A stretch of 37,804 bases of DNA from positions 1 to 37,804 of the forward strand of contig CAZMSN010000013.1 in the NCBI GenBank assembly GCA_964569015.1, read 5' to 3'. The stretch's first letter is position 1. Each line of letters begins with the position of its first letter. Positions 6,405 to 14,198 of this stretch are shown here, one piece after another. Position numbers and translations under genes: made by a program. The stretch comes from CAYQEC01 sp964569015 (GTDB taxonomy: Bacteria > Actinomycetota > Acidimicrobiia > Spongiisociales > UBA5794). Under the pieces are notes generated by a model, which saw only the letters and a list, made by a program, of their open reading frames with translations, was not told the origin of the DNA and did not search any database.

Positions 6405-8963
6405 ATGGGCAATCCCCCACCGTTCGTCGCTCCTGAGAACGACTATCGCGGGATCGCAGATCTCCCGCCGGCCGGAGAGCCGAGCTTGGCGGTGGTGCTG
6501 CCCGTCCATAATCGAATCGAGCTGCTCGATCGCACCCTGGCCGGGCTCGTTGCCCAGACGCATCGACGCTTCGAAGTGATCGTCGTCGACGACGGCTCCG
6601 ACGAGGACGTAGCCGCCGTTGCCGCTCGCCACACCGATCGGCTCACGATCCGGGTGGAGCGACAGGAGCACGACGGTTTTGGGGCACCCCGGGCCCGCAA
6701 CCGTGGGGCGGCAACAACCGATGCCGACGTGATCGTGTTCCTCGACGCCGATTGCATCCCCGACCCGGATCTCCTGAGGTGGCACGCCTTTTGGCACTCC
6801 CGGGCGAGCAACGTCGTGGTTGCCGGAACCAGGGTGCACATCGACTCGTCGCAGCTCACCCCCGCCGGTATCCGCAAAGGGAACGTCGACCTGGCACAGG
6901 GCACCGACATGGTGCCCGATCCGGCCGGGGGGGTCGTCCCCGACGATTGGAGGCGCGTGTTCCAGCGGCGATCCCGGCGCCTCACCCTTGGCGACGCCGC
7001 CTTCCGCAGCGGCCTCTCGTCGAACCTCTCGGTACGTCACCGGCACTTCGACGCCGTCGGCGGCTTCTCACCCCACTTTCGGTCGTGGGGTGGCGAGGAC
7101 ACCGAGCTGACGTGGCGCCTGTGGAACAACGGCATGTTCCTGATCCCGGAGAACCGCGCCGTCGTCTCTCACCAGGTCCAGCTCGACGACCATGCGCCGG
7201 GCGGCCGCGAGTCCGCCCGTCACGGCGCGCTCGCCCTGATGGCGGACCTGGTGCCGCACCCGTTCTACCGCAAGGTCCCCACGCCCTTCGCCTCGGTGCC
7301 AAAGGCGACCTGGGTGACTTCGGTGACGTCGGAAGACGAGGCGACGCGAGTGTGGGCCGAGACGTCGCGGGCGACGTTCCCCGACAGCGAGATCGTGCTC
7401 ATCGGCCCGGATAGCGCTCTGGGCCACCTCGCGTCGGCCGCCGCAGTGTCGCGCCGACTCACCTTGGTGGACGAGTCGGGCGGCCTCGCCGCCGCGGTGC
7501 GGGCGGCTCGTGGCGAGATCATCGCCTTCCTCGACGGCCGGGTCCGCATCGACCGGCGCCTCCTGGAGCGAGCCATGACTCGCTTCGACCGCGACCCACG
7601 GGTCTCGGCGGTGCGCTGCTCCTACCGGCTCACCGGCGACCGCCACTACCGTCGCCTCGATGACCTGCTCCTCGTCGACACCGAGCTGGGCCGGCTCGGT
7701 GTGCCCGTATTCGGGGCGATCCGCCGACGCGAGCTCCTCAAGGACCCCGACGAGCTCGCCACTCCCATGGTTGCCTGGGCCGCCGCCCTCGGGAGGAGCC
7801 GGACTGAGTTCCTCATCAACGACCATGCGTCGATCGACGTGTCGATCGACGCTCCGGCCCGGATCCCGCGACCTCGAGATCTGCTGGCGTCGGGGCCCCG
7901 GGAGATCGCCAGAGCCGGCCAGCGAGCGCTGCGAGCAGCGCGGCGCAAAGTGCGGCCCGAGCCCTCGTCTCCTGCGGAGGAGCCGCAGGACGACCGCGTC
8001 CCAATCTCTTACGTCGGGTACACGGGGAAGAAGAACCTGGGGGACGAGGCGATGCTGGCCGCGATCCGCACCCTGATCCCATGGGCGCGAATCGACAGTG
8101 GCCTCGCCGACCCCGAGATCCTGATGGTCGGTGGAGGCACGCTCATCAACGCGGATCGTTACTACCTCACTCGCGTGCTTCGCAACGACTCGCCGACTCT
8201 CGAACGCGTGCTGCTCGGCACGGGTGTCCGTAGCCCCGAGTTCTGGGGTATCACGGAACCGATGGAGGAATGGAAGGCCTTCATCGACTCGTCGCTGTAC
8301 GCCGGGGTCCGTGGACCGGATTCGGCCCATCACCTCGACGAGCTGGGCGTGGCCGCCGGCATCGACATCTTCGGAGATCCGGCGCTGGCGCTGACCCGAC
8401 CCGACGACGTCGCACAGGTACCGGGACGCATCATCGTCTGTCCCGTCTTCGCCGCCGGCAGCCTCTGGGGAGGCGACGACGGCGCCGTCTTCGATGCGCT
8501 GGCCGCTCTCGTCCGCCGATTGCGGGGCGACGCCCACGAGGTCGTCATGATGTCGGCATTCCCGGCCGACGACCGCTGGCTGATCGAGATCATGCGCCAG
8601 GCCGGGGAGCCCGACCTTCCCTACGTCCCGGGCTACGCCGACCTCGACGAGACCATGCGCTGCCTGGCCTCGGCCGACCTCGTCGTGGGCGAGCGGCTCC
8701 ACGCCTCGATTCTGGCGGCGGCCTGTGGCACTCCCTTCGTAGCCGTTGAGTACAGGCCCAAGATCCGCGATTTCGCCCGTTCCGTGGGGATGGAAGAGGC
8801 GATCGTCCGCACCGACGAGATGGGGCGCCTCGTCGAGGTCGTCACATGGGCTCTGACCGGACATGATCGGATCAGCGGCCAGTTGACGAGCGCCGTCGAT
8901 GCGATCCGCCGCCACCAGATAGAGATCATCGCCAACCTGCATCGCACGTTGACGGAAACCTGA
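6405..8963 (+). CDS. GT2 - degenerate GT-A - polysaccharide pyruvyl transferase fusion
   Basis: An 852-residue three-part protein. Residues ~25-260 form a GT2 domain with VVLPVHNRIELLDRTL, VIVVDDGSDED, a DAD metal motif (114-116) and the acceptor-side motif GGFSPHFRSWGGEDTEL. Residues ~300-480 look like a second GT-A fold in which the metal motif reads FLDGR, so it is probably inactive. Residues ~533-845 are a PS_pyruv_trans domain (CsaB/WcaK type): ISYVGYTGKKNLGDEAMLAA near its start, MVGGGTLIN, and ADLVVGERLHASILAAACG near its end. CsaB-type enzymes add ketal-pyruvate from PEP to wall glycans. Start choice: GGAG at 6394-6397 is 7 nt before the ATG at 6405. The ATG at 6399 is only 1 nt from it but overlaps an upstream stop. 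The neighbouring M15 and M23 genes encode SLH proteins. Confidence 0.88.
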   Translation: MGNPPPFVAPENDYRGIADLPPAGEPSLAVVLPVHNRIELLDRTLAGLVAQTHRRFEVIVVDDGSDEDVAAVAARHTDRLTIRVERQEHDGFGAPRARNRGAATTDADVIVFLDADCIPDPDLLRWHAFWHSRASNVVVAGTRVHIDSSQLTPAGIRKGNVDLAQGTDMVPDPAGGVVPDDWRRVFQRRSRRLTLGDAAFRSGLSSNLSVRHRHFDAVGGFSPHFRSWGGEDTELTWRLWNNGMFLIPENRAVVSHQVQLDDHAPGGRESARHGALALMADLVPHPFYRKVPTPFASVPKATWVTSVTSEDEATRVWAETSRATFPDSEIVLIGPDSALGHLASAAAVSRRLTLVDESGGLAAAVRAARGEIIAFLDGRVRIDRRLLERAMTRFDRDPRVSAVRCSYRLTGDRHYRRLDDLLLVDTELGRLGVPVFGAIRRRELLKDPDELATPMVAWAAALGRSRTEFLINDHASIDVSIDAPARIPRPRDLLASGPREIARAGQRALRAARRKVRPEPSSPAEEPQDDRVPISYVGYTGKKNLGDEAMLAAIRTLIPWARIDSGLADPEILMVGGGTLINADRYYLTRVLRNDSPTLERVLLGTGVRSPEFWGITEPMEEWKAFIDSSLYAGVRGPDSAHHLDELGVAAGIDIFGDPALALTRPDDVAQVPGRIIVCPVFAAGSLWGGDDGAVFDALAALVRRLRGDAHEVVMMSAFPADDRWLIEIMRQAGEPDLPYVPGYADLDETMRCLASADLVVGERLHASILAAACGTPFVAVEYRPKIRDFARSVGMEEAIVRTDEMGRLVEVVTWALTGHDRISGQLTSAVDAIRRHQIEIIANLHRTLTET

Positions 8964-8996
8964 GCTGCGGCCCCCGATCCGGCTCGAGTGATCGCC

Positions 8997-9004
8997 GCTA
9001 CCCT
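8997..9004 (+). promoter_or_regulatory. -10-like box GCTACCCT
   Basis: GCTACCCT lies in the 66-bp gap before the GT4 gene. A start ~7 nt downstream would give a ~20-nt leader that includes GGGG at 9021-9024, five bases before the GTG at 9030. No well-spaced -35 is seen, and the TTGACG at 8949 is too far away. Confidence 0.4.
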
Positions 9005-9029
9005 CACGAGGCACATCAGTGGGGATTCC

Positions 9030-10445
9030 GTGAAGATCTGCATGTTCGTCAAGAACTCGTTCGAGTACGACGCGAGGGTCAAGAAAGAGGCGAAGTCGCT
9101 CATCGCCGCCGGCCACGACGTGACCGTGGTGGCGATCCACGTCCCGAAGCAGACGGCGCAGGAGGAGATCGATGCCGACGGCATCCACGTCGTCCGCGTC
9201 AGCAGGCTCAGCTTCGGTCTCGGCACCCTGAACCGCATCGCCGTGCGTTACGCCGGCTCCATCGAGGCGCGGCACTCCAGACTGACCGGCGAGCAGGCCG
9301 ACACCGAGCGTGCCCGGGATCTCGGGGATTGGATGCCGGTCTCGACCGCCACCCCCAGTGACGAGGTCGCCATGGTGATCAAGGAGGTGACGCATCCCGA
9401 GCCCGTGTCGAGGCGGACCCGCCTCTGGGACAGGATCACCACGCCGCTGCTTCGCCTCGTCGCCAGGGTGGCCCGCTTCGGGTTCAAGGTGGTGCGTTTC
9501 CTCGTCGGGAAACAGAGCCGGGCCCTCAAGTCCTGGGCGATCAACCGGCGCATGATCGCCGCCGGGCTCGCCACGGGAGCCGACGTGTTCCACTCCCACG
9601 ACCTCAACACCCTCTACGTGGGGGCGATGTGCAAGAAGCGGACCGGCGCCAAGCTCGTCTACGACTCCCACGAGCTGCAGACCGAACGGAGCCGCATGGG
9701 CTTCTGGTGGCACCGCTGGGCGGCCTGGAATGAGCGCCGCTGGATGCCGCACGCCGACGCCATGATCGTCGCCTCCCCGCCGTGGATCGAGTTCAACCGC
9801 AACAAGTACGGCGCGGTCCCCGATCCCGCCATCACCGTGATCAACACGCCCGAGCTGGTCACGATCGAACAACCGGAGGACATGCGAGGAGCGCTCGATC
9901 TCCCGCCGGACACCCTGATCTTGCTCTACCAGGGCTCAGTCCAGGAGAACCGCGGCATCGAGCCGGCGATCGAGGCCGTCACGATGCTCGACGACGTCGT
10001 GCTCGTCATCGTGGGTTACGGGTACCACCGTCGCCCCCTCGAGATCGACGTCAGAGATCGGGGCTTGGCCGATCGGGTCAAGTTCTTCGGAACGATCCCC
10101 AACGACGAGCTGCTGGCCTGGACCGCTGCCGCCGACATCGGCCTGTGCAACATCGTCAACGCATCTCTCAGCTACTACACGACGCTGCCCAACAAGCTGT
10201 TCGAGTACATCATGGCCGGTGTCCCGGTGATCGGTTCGGACTCGCCTGAGATCGGCCGGGTGATCCGTGAAGAGGGCGTCGGCGAGGTTTGCGATCCGGA
10301 GGATCCGGTGGGCTTGGCGGAGGCGGCCCGCAAGATCCTGGCCGATCCCGAGCCGTATCGTGCCGCCACCGTCGCTGCCAGGGAGCGCTACAACTGGGGC
10401 ATCGAGGGGCAGAAGCTGCTGGATCTCTACGAGGGTCTGCGCTAG
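9030..10445 (+). CDS. GT4-family glycosyltransferase
   Basis: A 471-residue GT-B enzyme. The N-terminal half starts VKICMFVKNSFEYDARVKKE and includes HSHDLNTLYVG and LVYDSHELQTE, the DxHE-type motif common in GT4 proteins. The C-terminal half has LLYQGSVQENRGIEPAIEAV, then LPNKLFEYIMAGVPVIGSD, the nucleotide-sugar site with the usual Glu-x7-Glu (EYIMAGVPV...SPE). It likely adds a hexose or similar residue from a nucleotide sugar to a lipid-linked intermediate at the inner membrane. The frame extends to 8988, but the GTG at 9030 has GGGG five bases upstream and begins the fold. It converges on the M23 gene with only 9 bp between the stops, leaving no room for a separate terminator. Confidence 0.88.
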   Translation: MKICMFVKNSFEYDARVKKEAKSLIAAGHDVTVVAIHVPKQTAQEEIDADGIHVVRVSRLSFGLGTLNRIAVRYAGSIEARHSRLTGEQADTERARDLGDWMPVSTATPSDEVAMVIKEVTHPEPVSRRTRLWDRITTPLLRLVARVARFGFKVVRFLVGKQSRALKSWAINRRMIAAGLATGADVFHSHDLNTLYVGAMCKKRTGAKLVYDSHELQTERSRMGFWWHRWAAWNERRWMPHADAMIVASPPWIEFNRNKYGAVPDPAITVINTPELVTIEQPEDMRGALDLPPDTLILLYQGSVQENRGIEPAIEAVTMLDDVVLVIVGYGYHRRPLEIDVRDRGLADRVKFFGTIPNDELLAWTAAADIGLCNIVNASLSYYTTLPNKLFEYIMAGVPVIGSDSPEIGRVIREEGVGEVCDPEDPVGLAEAARKILADPEPYRAATVAARERYNWGIEGQKLLDLYEGLR

Positions 10446-10454
10446 GGCGCGCGG

Positions 10455-11621
10455 CTAGAGGCCGAGCGCCCGCACCATGAAGGTCGCCATCTCGGCTCGC
10501 GACAGCGAGCGCTGCGGACAAAACGCATTGTTCTCCGGCGGATTGCACCCCTTGGTGACGCCCTGGTTCTTCAGCTTGTTGATCGACACCTCGAAAGGAT
10601 CACCCTCGTCGTCGTCGAAGAAGTCGGTGCCTTCCGGATTGGTGTATCCGAAAGCCCGAACCAGCAGCTCGGCCATCTCGGACCGCAGCAGCTCCCGATC
10701 GGGGCAGTAGGCGGTCTCGGTGCAGCCGAAGGCGATGCCCGCCTCGGCGAGGGCGTTGACGTCCCCCTCGAAGACGTGATCGGTGTCGTCGTCGAAGGCA
10801 TCGACGGCCGACCACGGAAGATCCAGCGCCCGCCGCAGGAAAGCGGCCATCTGGCCCCTGGTGATCTTGGCGTCCGGGCAGTAGCGGTCGTTGAGCGGCG
10901 GGTTGCAGCCGCGGGTCACGTCCGCTTCGGCGATGAGGTCGATGTCATACCGATGAACTGAGGTGTCGTCGTCCCAGAAGTGGCCCTCGTACCCGGCGGC
11001 GAGAGGCGCGGAGAGCCTGACGGCGGCATCGACGTGTGGCGTCGGGTTGACGACGACGCCACCGGGCTGATGGAGCTCGAAGTGCAGGTGGGGAGGTACG
11101 TCTTCGGGTTCGGCGTTGCCGCTGTCGCCGACGTAACCGATCAACTGGCCGGCCCGCACGTGGACGCCCTGCTCGATGCCGGGGGCGAAACCCCATCCCT
11201 GGCCGTCGTCGGTGCCGGGGGTGTCGTTGTTGAGATGGATGTACCACGACTCCCATCCGTCGTCGTGCTCGAGCGCCATGGCACAGCAGTCGCCGCCCTG
11301 CTCGTCGTCCATCCAACCGACCGTGCCCGAGGCGACGGCGATCACCGGCGTCATCTTGTCGGCGATCATGTCGACGCCGTGGTGGGTGCGCCCACCGGGG
11401 CGAGGGGCGCCGAAGGTGTCCGTGTAGTGCGTCTCACCGATGATCGGGAAGTACATCTCATAGGTGTCGTCGGCCCTCGCCGGAGCCGTTCCCGCGGCCG
11501 ACGCCGCCGCAACCAATGCAGCGGTGAGAGCCAGCGCGAGGCACGCGCGGGAGAACCGGGTTCCTCCACCCATCTGGTCGCTATCGGTCACGACGCCCGA
11601 TCCCTGAAGGGACGGCGTCAT
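10455..11621 (-). CDS. Secreted M23 metallopeptidase with SLH-like repeats
   Basis: A 388-residue secreted protein. An N-terminal signal (ACLALALTAALVAAASAAG, then APARADD) is followed by an M23/LytM domain with zinc motifs HHGVD (H80, D84) and HLH (178-180, in PPHLHFELHQPGG). Family members cut peptide cross-bridges in peptidoglycan. From about residue 215 there are three SLH-like repeats. The middle one is altered (GIAFGCTETAYCP, lacking NPP). The ATG at 11621 overlaps the TGA of the DUF3048 gene as ATGA, with GGAG five bases upstream, so the two are translationally coupled. The long N-region before the signal core is unusual, and an internal ATG at 11573 would give a more standard signal peptide. 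Confidence 0.9.
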   Translation of the reverse strand: MTPSLQGSGVVTDSDQMGGGTRFSRACLALALTAALVAAASAAGTAPARADDTYEMYFPIIGETHYTDTFGAPRPGGRTHHGVDMIADKMTPVIAVASGTVGWMDDEQGGDCCAMALEHDDGWESWYIHLNNDTPGTDDGQGWGFAPGIEQGVHVRAGQLIGYVGDSGNAEPEDVPPHLHFELHQPGGVVVNPTPHVDAAVRLSAPLAAGYEGHFWDDDTSVHRYDIDLIAEADVTRGCNPPLNDRYCPDAKITRGQMAAFLRRALDLPWSAVDAFDDDTDHVFEGDVNALAEAGIAFGCTETAYCPDRELLRSEMAELLVRAFGYTNPEGTDFFDDDEGDPFEVSINKLKNQGVTKGCNPPENNAFCPQRSLSRAEMATFMVRALGL

Positions 11622-12766
11622 CGGTACTCCACGTCGAGGGTCCGCGGTACCACCTCAACGAAGGCACGGCCGGCTGGGACGGTGAATCCGGTCCCGGCTT
11701 CATCGACGAAGACGTAGCCGTCCGCCTGGGCCGAACGCAGCCACTGGCCGGTGCGTACCTCGCCGCCGTGGAACACGAGCACCTTGCCGAACCCGATGAC
11801 GTCGAAGGTGGGGACCTCGGCGCCCGCCGAGTCTTGGTAGCCGGCGGATCGCTGCGCTGCCAGGAGGACGATCACCGTGTCGGTCGTGAAGGGGGCGAGC
11901 GCGCCGTCGAACTGCGCGTACACCTCGAAGGGGGCGCCGTTGACGGTGCGCGTGTAAACGCCGGCGTCGTCGTCGTAACTCCATTCGACGTCGGCAACGC
12001 CGGAGAAGGGAATGGAGATGGAGGACGCAGCGTCACCTGCGAGCGGGGCGTCCCCGAACGGGATCACCGGCGCCGGCGGCGGGCCGCCCCCGGCCATGCC
12101 CTCGACGACGGACATGGTTGCCACCAGGTGGTAGGGCCGGCGCCGTTCGATCTGCTGGAACACGCCGGTCGTTGTCTCGTCGATGATCTCGATGCCGCTC
12201 GCCAACAACTCTCGATACACAAAGTCCTGCCCGCCGGTGGTCACCAGGAGGGGCTCGAACGGCGCCAGGAGATCGGCGTCGACCGGACGCACCGAGCGGA
12301 CCGGCCCGATGACCTGCGGCTCGTTGACGAACAACAGCGCCGTGAAGCGAGTGGCGCCCCCTTCCACCGGCGCCTCGATGATCAGCTCCGCGTCCTGCAG
12401 GCCGATGGGTGGGCCGGCCTCGGGGGCATTGTCGACCTTGACGGCGATCACCCGATCGTTCCTCGACGCGGCCAGGCTCTCGCCCGTCAGTGGATTGTGA
12501 TCGACCGAGGTGCCTGCCGCGGCGGAGGCAAGCGTGGAGGTGCTCGATGCCCCGTCGGACGGAGCGATGACGGATGTCGAGGTCGTCGACGAATCGCCGG
12601 CGGCCCCGTCGCCTCCGCCACCCCCCAGGGCCCTGACGAGGATGACGATGACGGCGAGAAGGCAGGCGGCGCCGATGCCCCCGTACAACAGGGGCCGGCT
12701 CCGGATCCTGTACAGCAGATCGTCGAGGCGGCCGGGCACTTCCGGCTGCCGGTCTTGGTCGCCCAC
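11618..12766 (-). CDS. DUF3048 (YerB-like) membrane-anchored protein
   Basis: A 382-residue protein with one N-terminal transmembrane segment (YGGIGAACLLAVIVILVRAL, ~28-47). A Gly/Ser/Thr-rich linker follows, then a DUF3048 domain: DHNPLTGESLAASRNDRVIA, VKVDNAPEAGPPIGLQDAEL, EAPVEGGATRFTALLF and GPVRSVRPVDADLL are characteristic. The biochemical role of the family is not established. The start is GTG with a strong GGAGGAG in the short leader. It is the first gene of a two-gene operon with the M23-SLH peptidase (4-nt overlap), which suggests a wall-related function. Confidence 0.88.
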   Translation of the reverse strand: MGDQDRQPEVPGRLDDLLYRIRSRPLLYGGIGAACLLAVIVILVRALGGGGGDGAAGDSSTTSTSVIAPSDGASSTSTLASAAAGTSVDHNPLTGESLAASRNDRVIAVKVDNAPEAGPPIGLQDAELIIEAPVEGGATRFTALLFVNEPQVIGPVRSVRPVDADLLAPFEPLLVTTGGQDFVYRELLASGIEIIDETTTGVFQQIERRRPYHLVATMSVVEGMAGGGPPPAPVIPFGDAPLAGDAASSISIPFSGVADVEWSYDDDAGVYTRTVNGAPFEVYAQFDGALAPFTTDTVIVLLAAQRSAGYQDSAGAEVPTFDVIGFGKVLVFHGGEVRTGQWLRSAQADGYVFVDEAGTGFTVPAGRAFVEVVPRTLDVEYR

Positions 12767-12790
12767 TCCACTCCTCCGCGGTGCCGGCGG

Positions 12791-12798
12791 ATGCTAGG
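12791..12798 (-). promoter_or_regulatory. -10-like box CCTAGCAT for the DUF3048-M23 operon
   Basis: On the minus strand, CCTAGCAT precedes CCGCCGG. With the transcription start near 12784, the leader to the GTG at 12766 would be ~18 nt and would contain the GGAGGAG ribosome site. The 14 nt CTAGCATCCGCCGG are identical to the block just before the gene at 6222. Confidence 0.5.
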
Positions 12799-12947
12799 CA
12801 GAGGTGTGTGGCTAGGTGCAATGCGTCACGGACGAGGACGCGGCCGCCGCCGTCCCCGGCTGCCCTGAACACGATCGACGTTGCCGGCGGAGAGCGAGAT
12901 CTCCCGTACACCACACCGCACCGGCACACGCCCGAACCCGAGTTTCC

Positions 12948-12955
12948 GGTACTCT
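12948..12955 (+). promoter_or_regulatory. -10-like box GGTACTCT for the three-gene operon
   Basis: TACTCT at 12950-12955 fits TANNNT and would give a ~19-nt leader to the ATG at 12981. No -35 match was seen. Confidence 0.3.
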
Positions 12956-12980
12956 TCGCCCCCCGATCCGGCCGTGATCC

Positions 12981-14198
12981 ATGCATGAGCGTGACCTCGA
13001 ACTGTATCTCGGAGGCTTCGCCTCCGGAGCGACGCGCGACAACCTCCGCGACCAGCTCGACTGGCTGGCGAGCCATTGCACGGGCCCCCACGTCATCATC
13101 ATCGGCGCCGGGCAAGGCACCCTTGCTCTCCTCCTCGCAAACGAAGGGATCTCGGTCACGATGGCAGGTATCGAGACCGCCGACCTGCACGCCCTCGAGC
13201 ACACACTGGAGTCCCAACCAGATCGGATCCGCGAGGCCATCGAGATCATCCCGGAGCCGGGGAATCTCGCCGCCGTTGCCGACCACAGCATGAATACCGC
13301 CGTGCTGCCAGGCGGCCTCTCCTCGACACCACAATCAGAGCAGCTCGTGCATGAGCTGCTCCGCATCCTCGGGCCCCGAGGCCGCCTCCTCGTCGCCGAA
13401 GATCTCGTCGCTGCTCGCGGGGCCGAGACCGGTCTGAAGGGAATCGGCACACTGCTCGCCTCGCGGTGGCGATTTCTCGCCTCGGATCTGATCAGCACCG
13501 ACTGGAACGTGGGAGCCGTGGCGGTGATCGCCCTCGAAGCACCTACTGCGGCGAGCCCGGACGATCGCGCGGCCCTTGCCTCAGGTCTGCTCGATCTCGT
13601 ATCTCGCAGCGCGCAGACCACCACGCGGGCCCGGCGCACCGGCCCCGACGACGAGTCCGCTCCCGTCAAGCTCTTCGTGATCTCGACGGGACGGGCGGGG
13701 TCACAGTCGATCGCGGACGAGTACGGACTGCTCCACGAGCCGGACGGGCCATATCCATCGATAGAAGGCGTCCATGAGCGTTCCCGAGGTCAGTTGCTCT
13801 ACGGGGAGACGTCGCACTTCTGGAAGGGCCAACTCGACGAGCTGATCGCGGCGTTCCCCGGCGCGGTCTACGTTCATCTGGTGAGGGATGGTCGGGAAGT
13901 GGTGAAGTCCTTCCAGCAACGGCTCCACTACCGAGACGACCCGACCGACCTCTCCTTCCGCAATGAGATCCTCCCGCCTCACACGCCGGGGATGGGAAGG
14001 TTCGAGCGCCTGTGCTGGTACTGGACGTACTGGAACACCGAGATCGAGGAGCGCATCACGACGCGGGTGCGCCTCGAGGACCTGAGTCTGTCGGCCAGGT
14101 CGAACGTGGGGACCTCGCACTCGGAGTGGACCGATGAGGAAGAGCAGGTGTTCGACGCGGTCTGCGGCGAGCTCATGGGGCGGTATGGCTACCGGTAG
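12981..14198 (+). CDS. Methyltransferase-like domain fused to a sulfotransferase
   Basis: A 405-residue two-domain protein. Residues ~35-200 resemble a class I SAM methyltransferase (VIIIGAGQGTLALLLANEG, GAGQG at 42-46, later LLRILGPRGRLLVAEDL). Residues ~228-400 are sulfotransferase-like: KLFVISTGRAGSQSIADEY matches the 5'-phosphosulfate loop of PAPS enzymes, and YVHLVRDGREVVKSFQQRL matches the 3'-phosphate site (R...S). Sulfate transfer from PAPS to a glycan is the likely activity. Whether the methyltransferase part is active is unclear, as no acceptor-site motif is recognisable. The start ATG has no strong ribosome site. The 3' end overlaps the next gene if that gene starts at 14185. Confidence 0.8.
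   Translation: MHERDLELYLGGFASGATRDNLRDQLDWLASHCTGPHVIIIGAGQGTLALLLANEGISVTMAGIETADLHALEHTLESQPDRIREAIEIIPEPGNLAAVADHSMNTAVLPGGLSSTPQSEQLVHELLRILGPRGRLLVAEDLVAARGAETGLKGIGTLLASRWRFLASDLISTDWNVGAVAVIALEAPTAASPDDRAALASGLLDLVSRSAQTTTRARRTGPDDESAPVKLFVISTGRAGSQSIADEYGLLHEPDGPYPSIEGVHERSRGQLLYGETSHFWKGQLDELIAAFPGAVYVHLVRDGREVVKSFQQRLHYRDDPTDLSFRNEILPPHTPGMGRFERLCWYWTYWNTEIEERITTRVRLEDLSLSARSNVGTSHSEWTDEEEQVFDAVCGELMGRYGYR

Noticed and set aside
8949..8954. TTGACG as a -35 box for the GT4 gene
   Set aside because: It is 44 bp from the proposed -10 (TACCCT at 8999) and lies within the end of the preceding coding region.
7068..9872. 934-codon minus-strand open frame
   Set aside because: Shadow of the GT2-pyruvyl transferase and GT4 genes. 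No domain motifs and no ribosome site.
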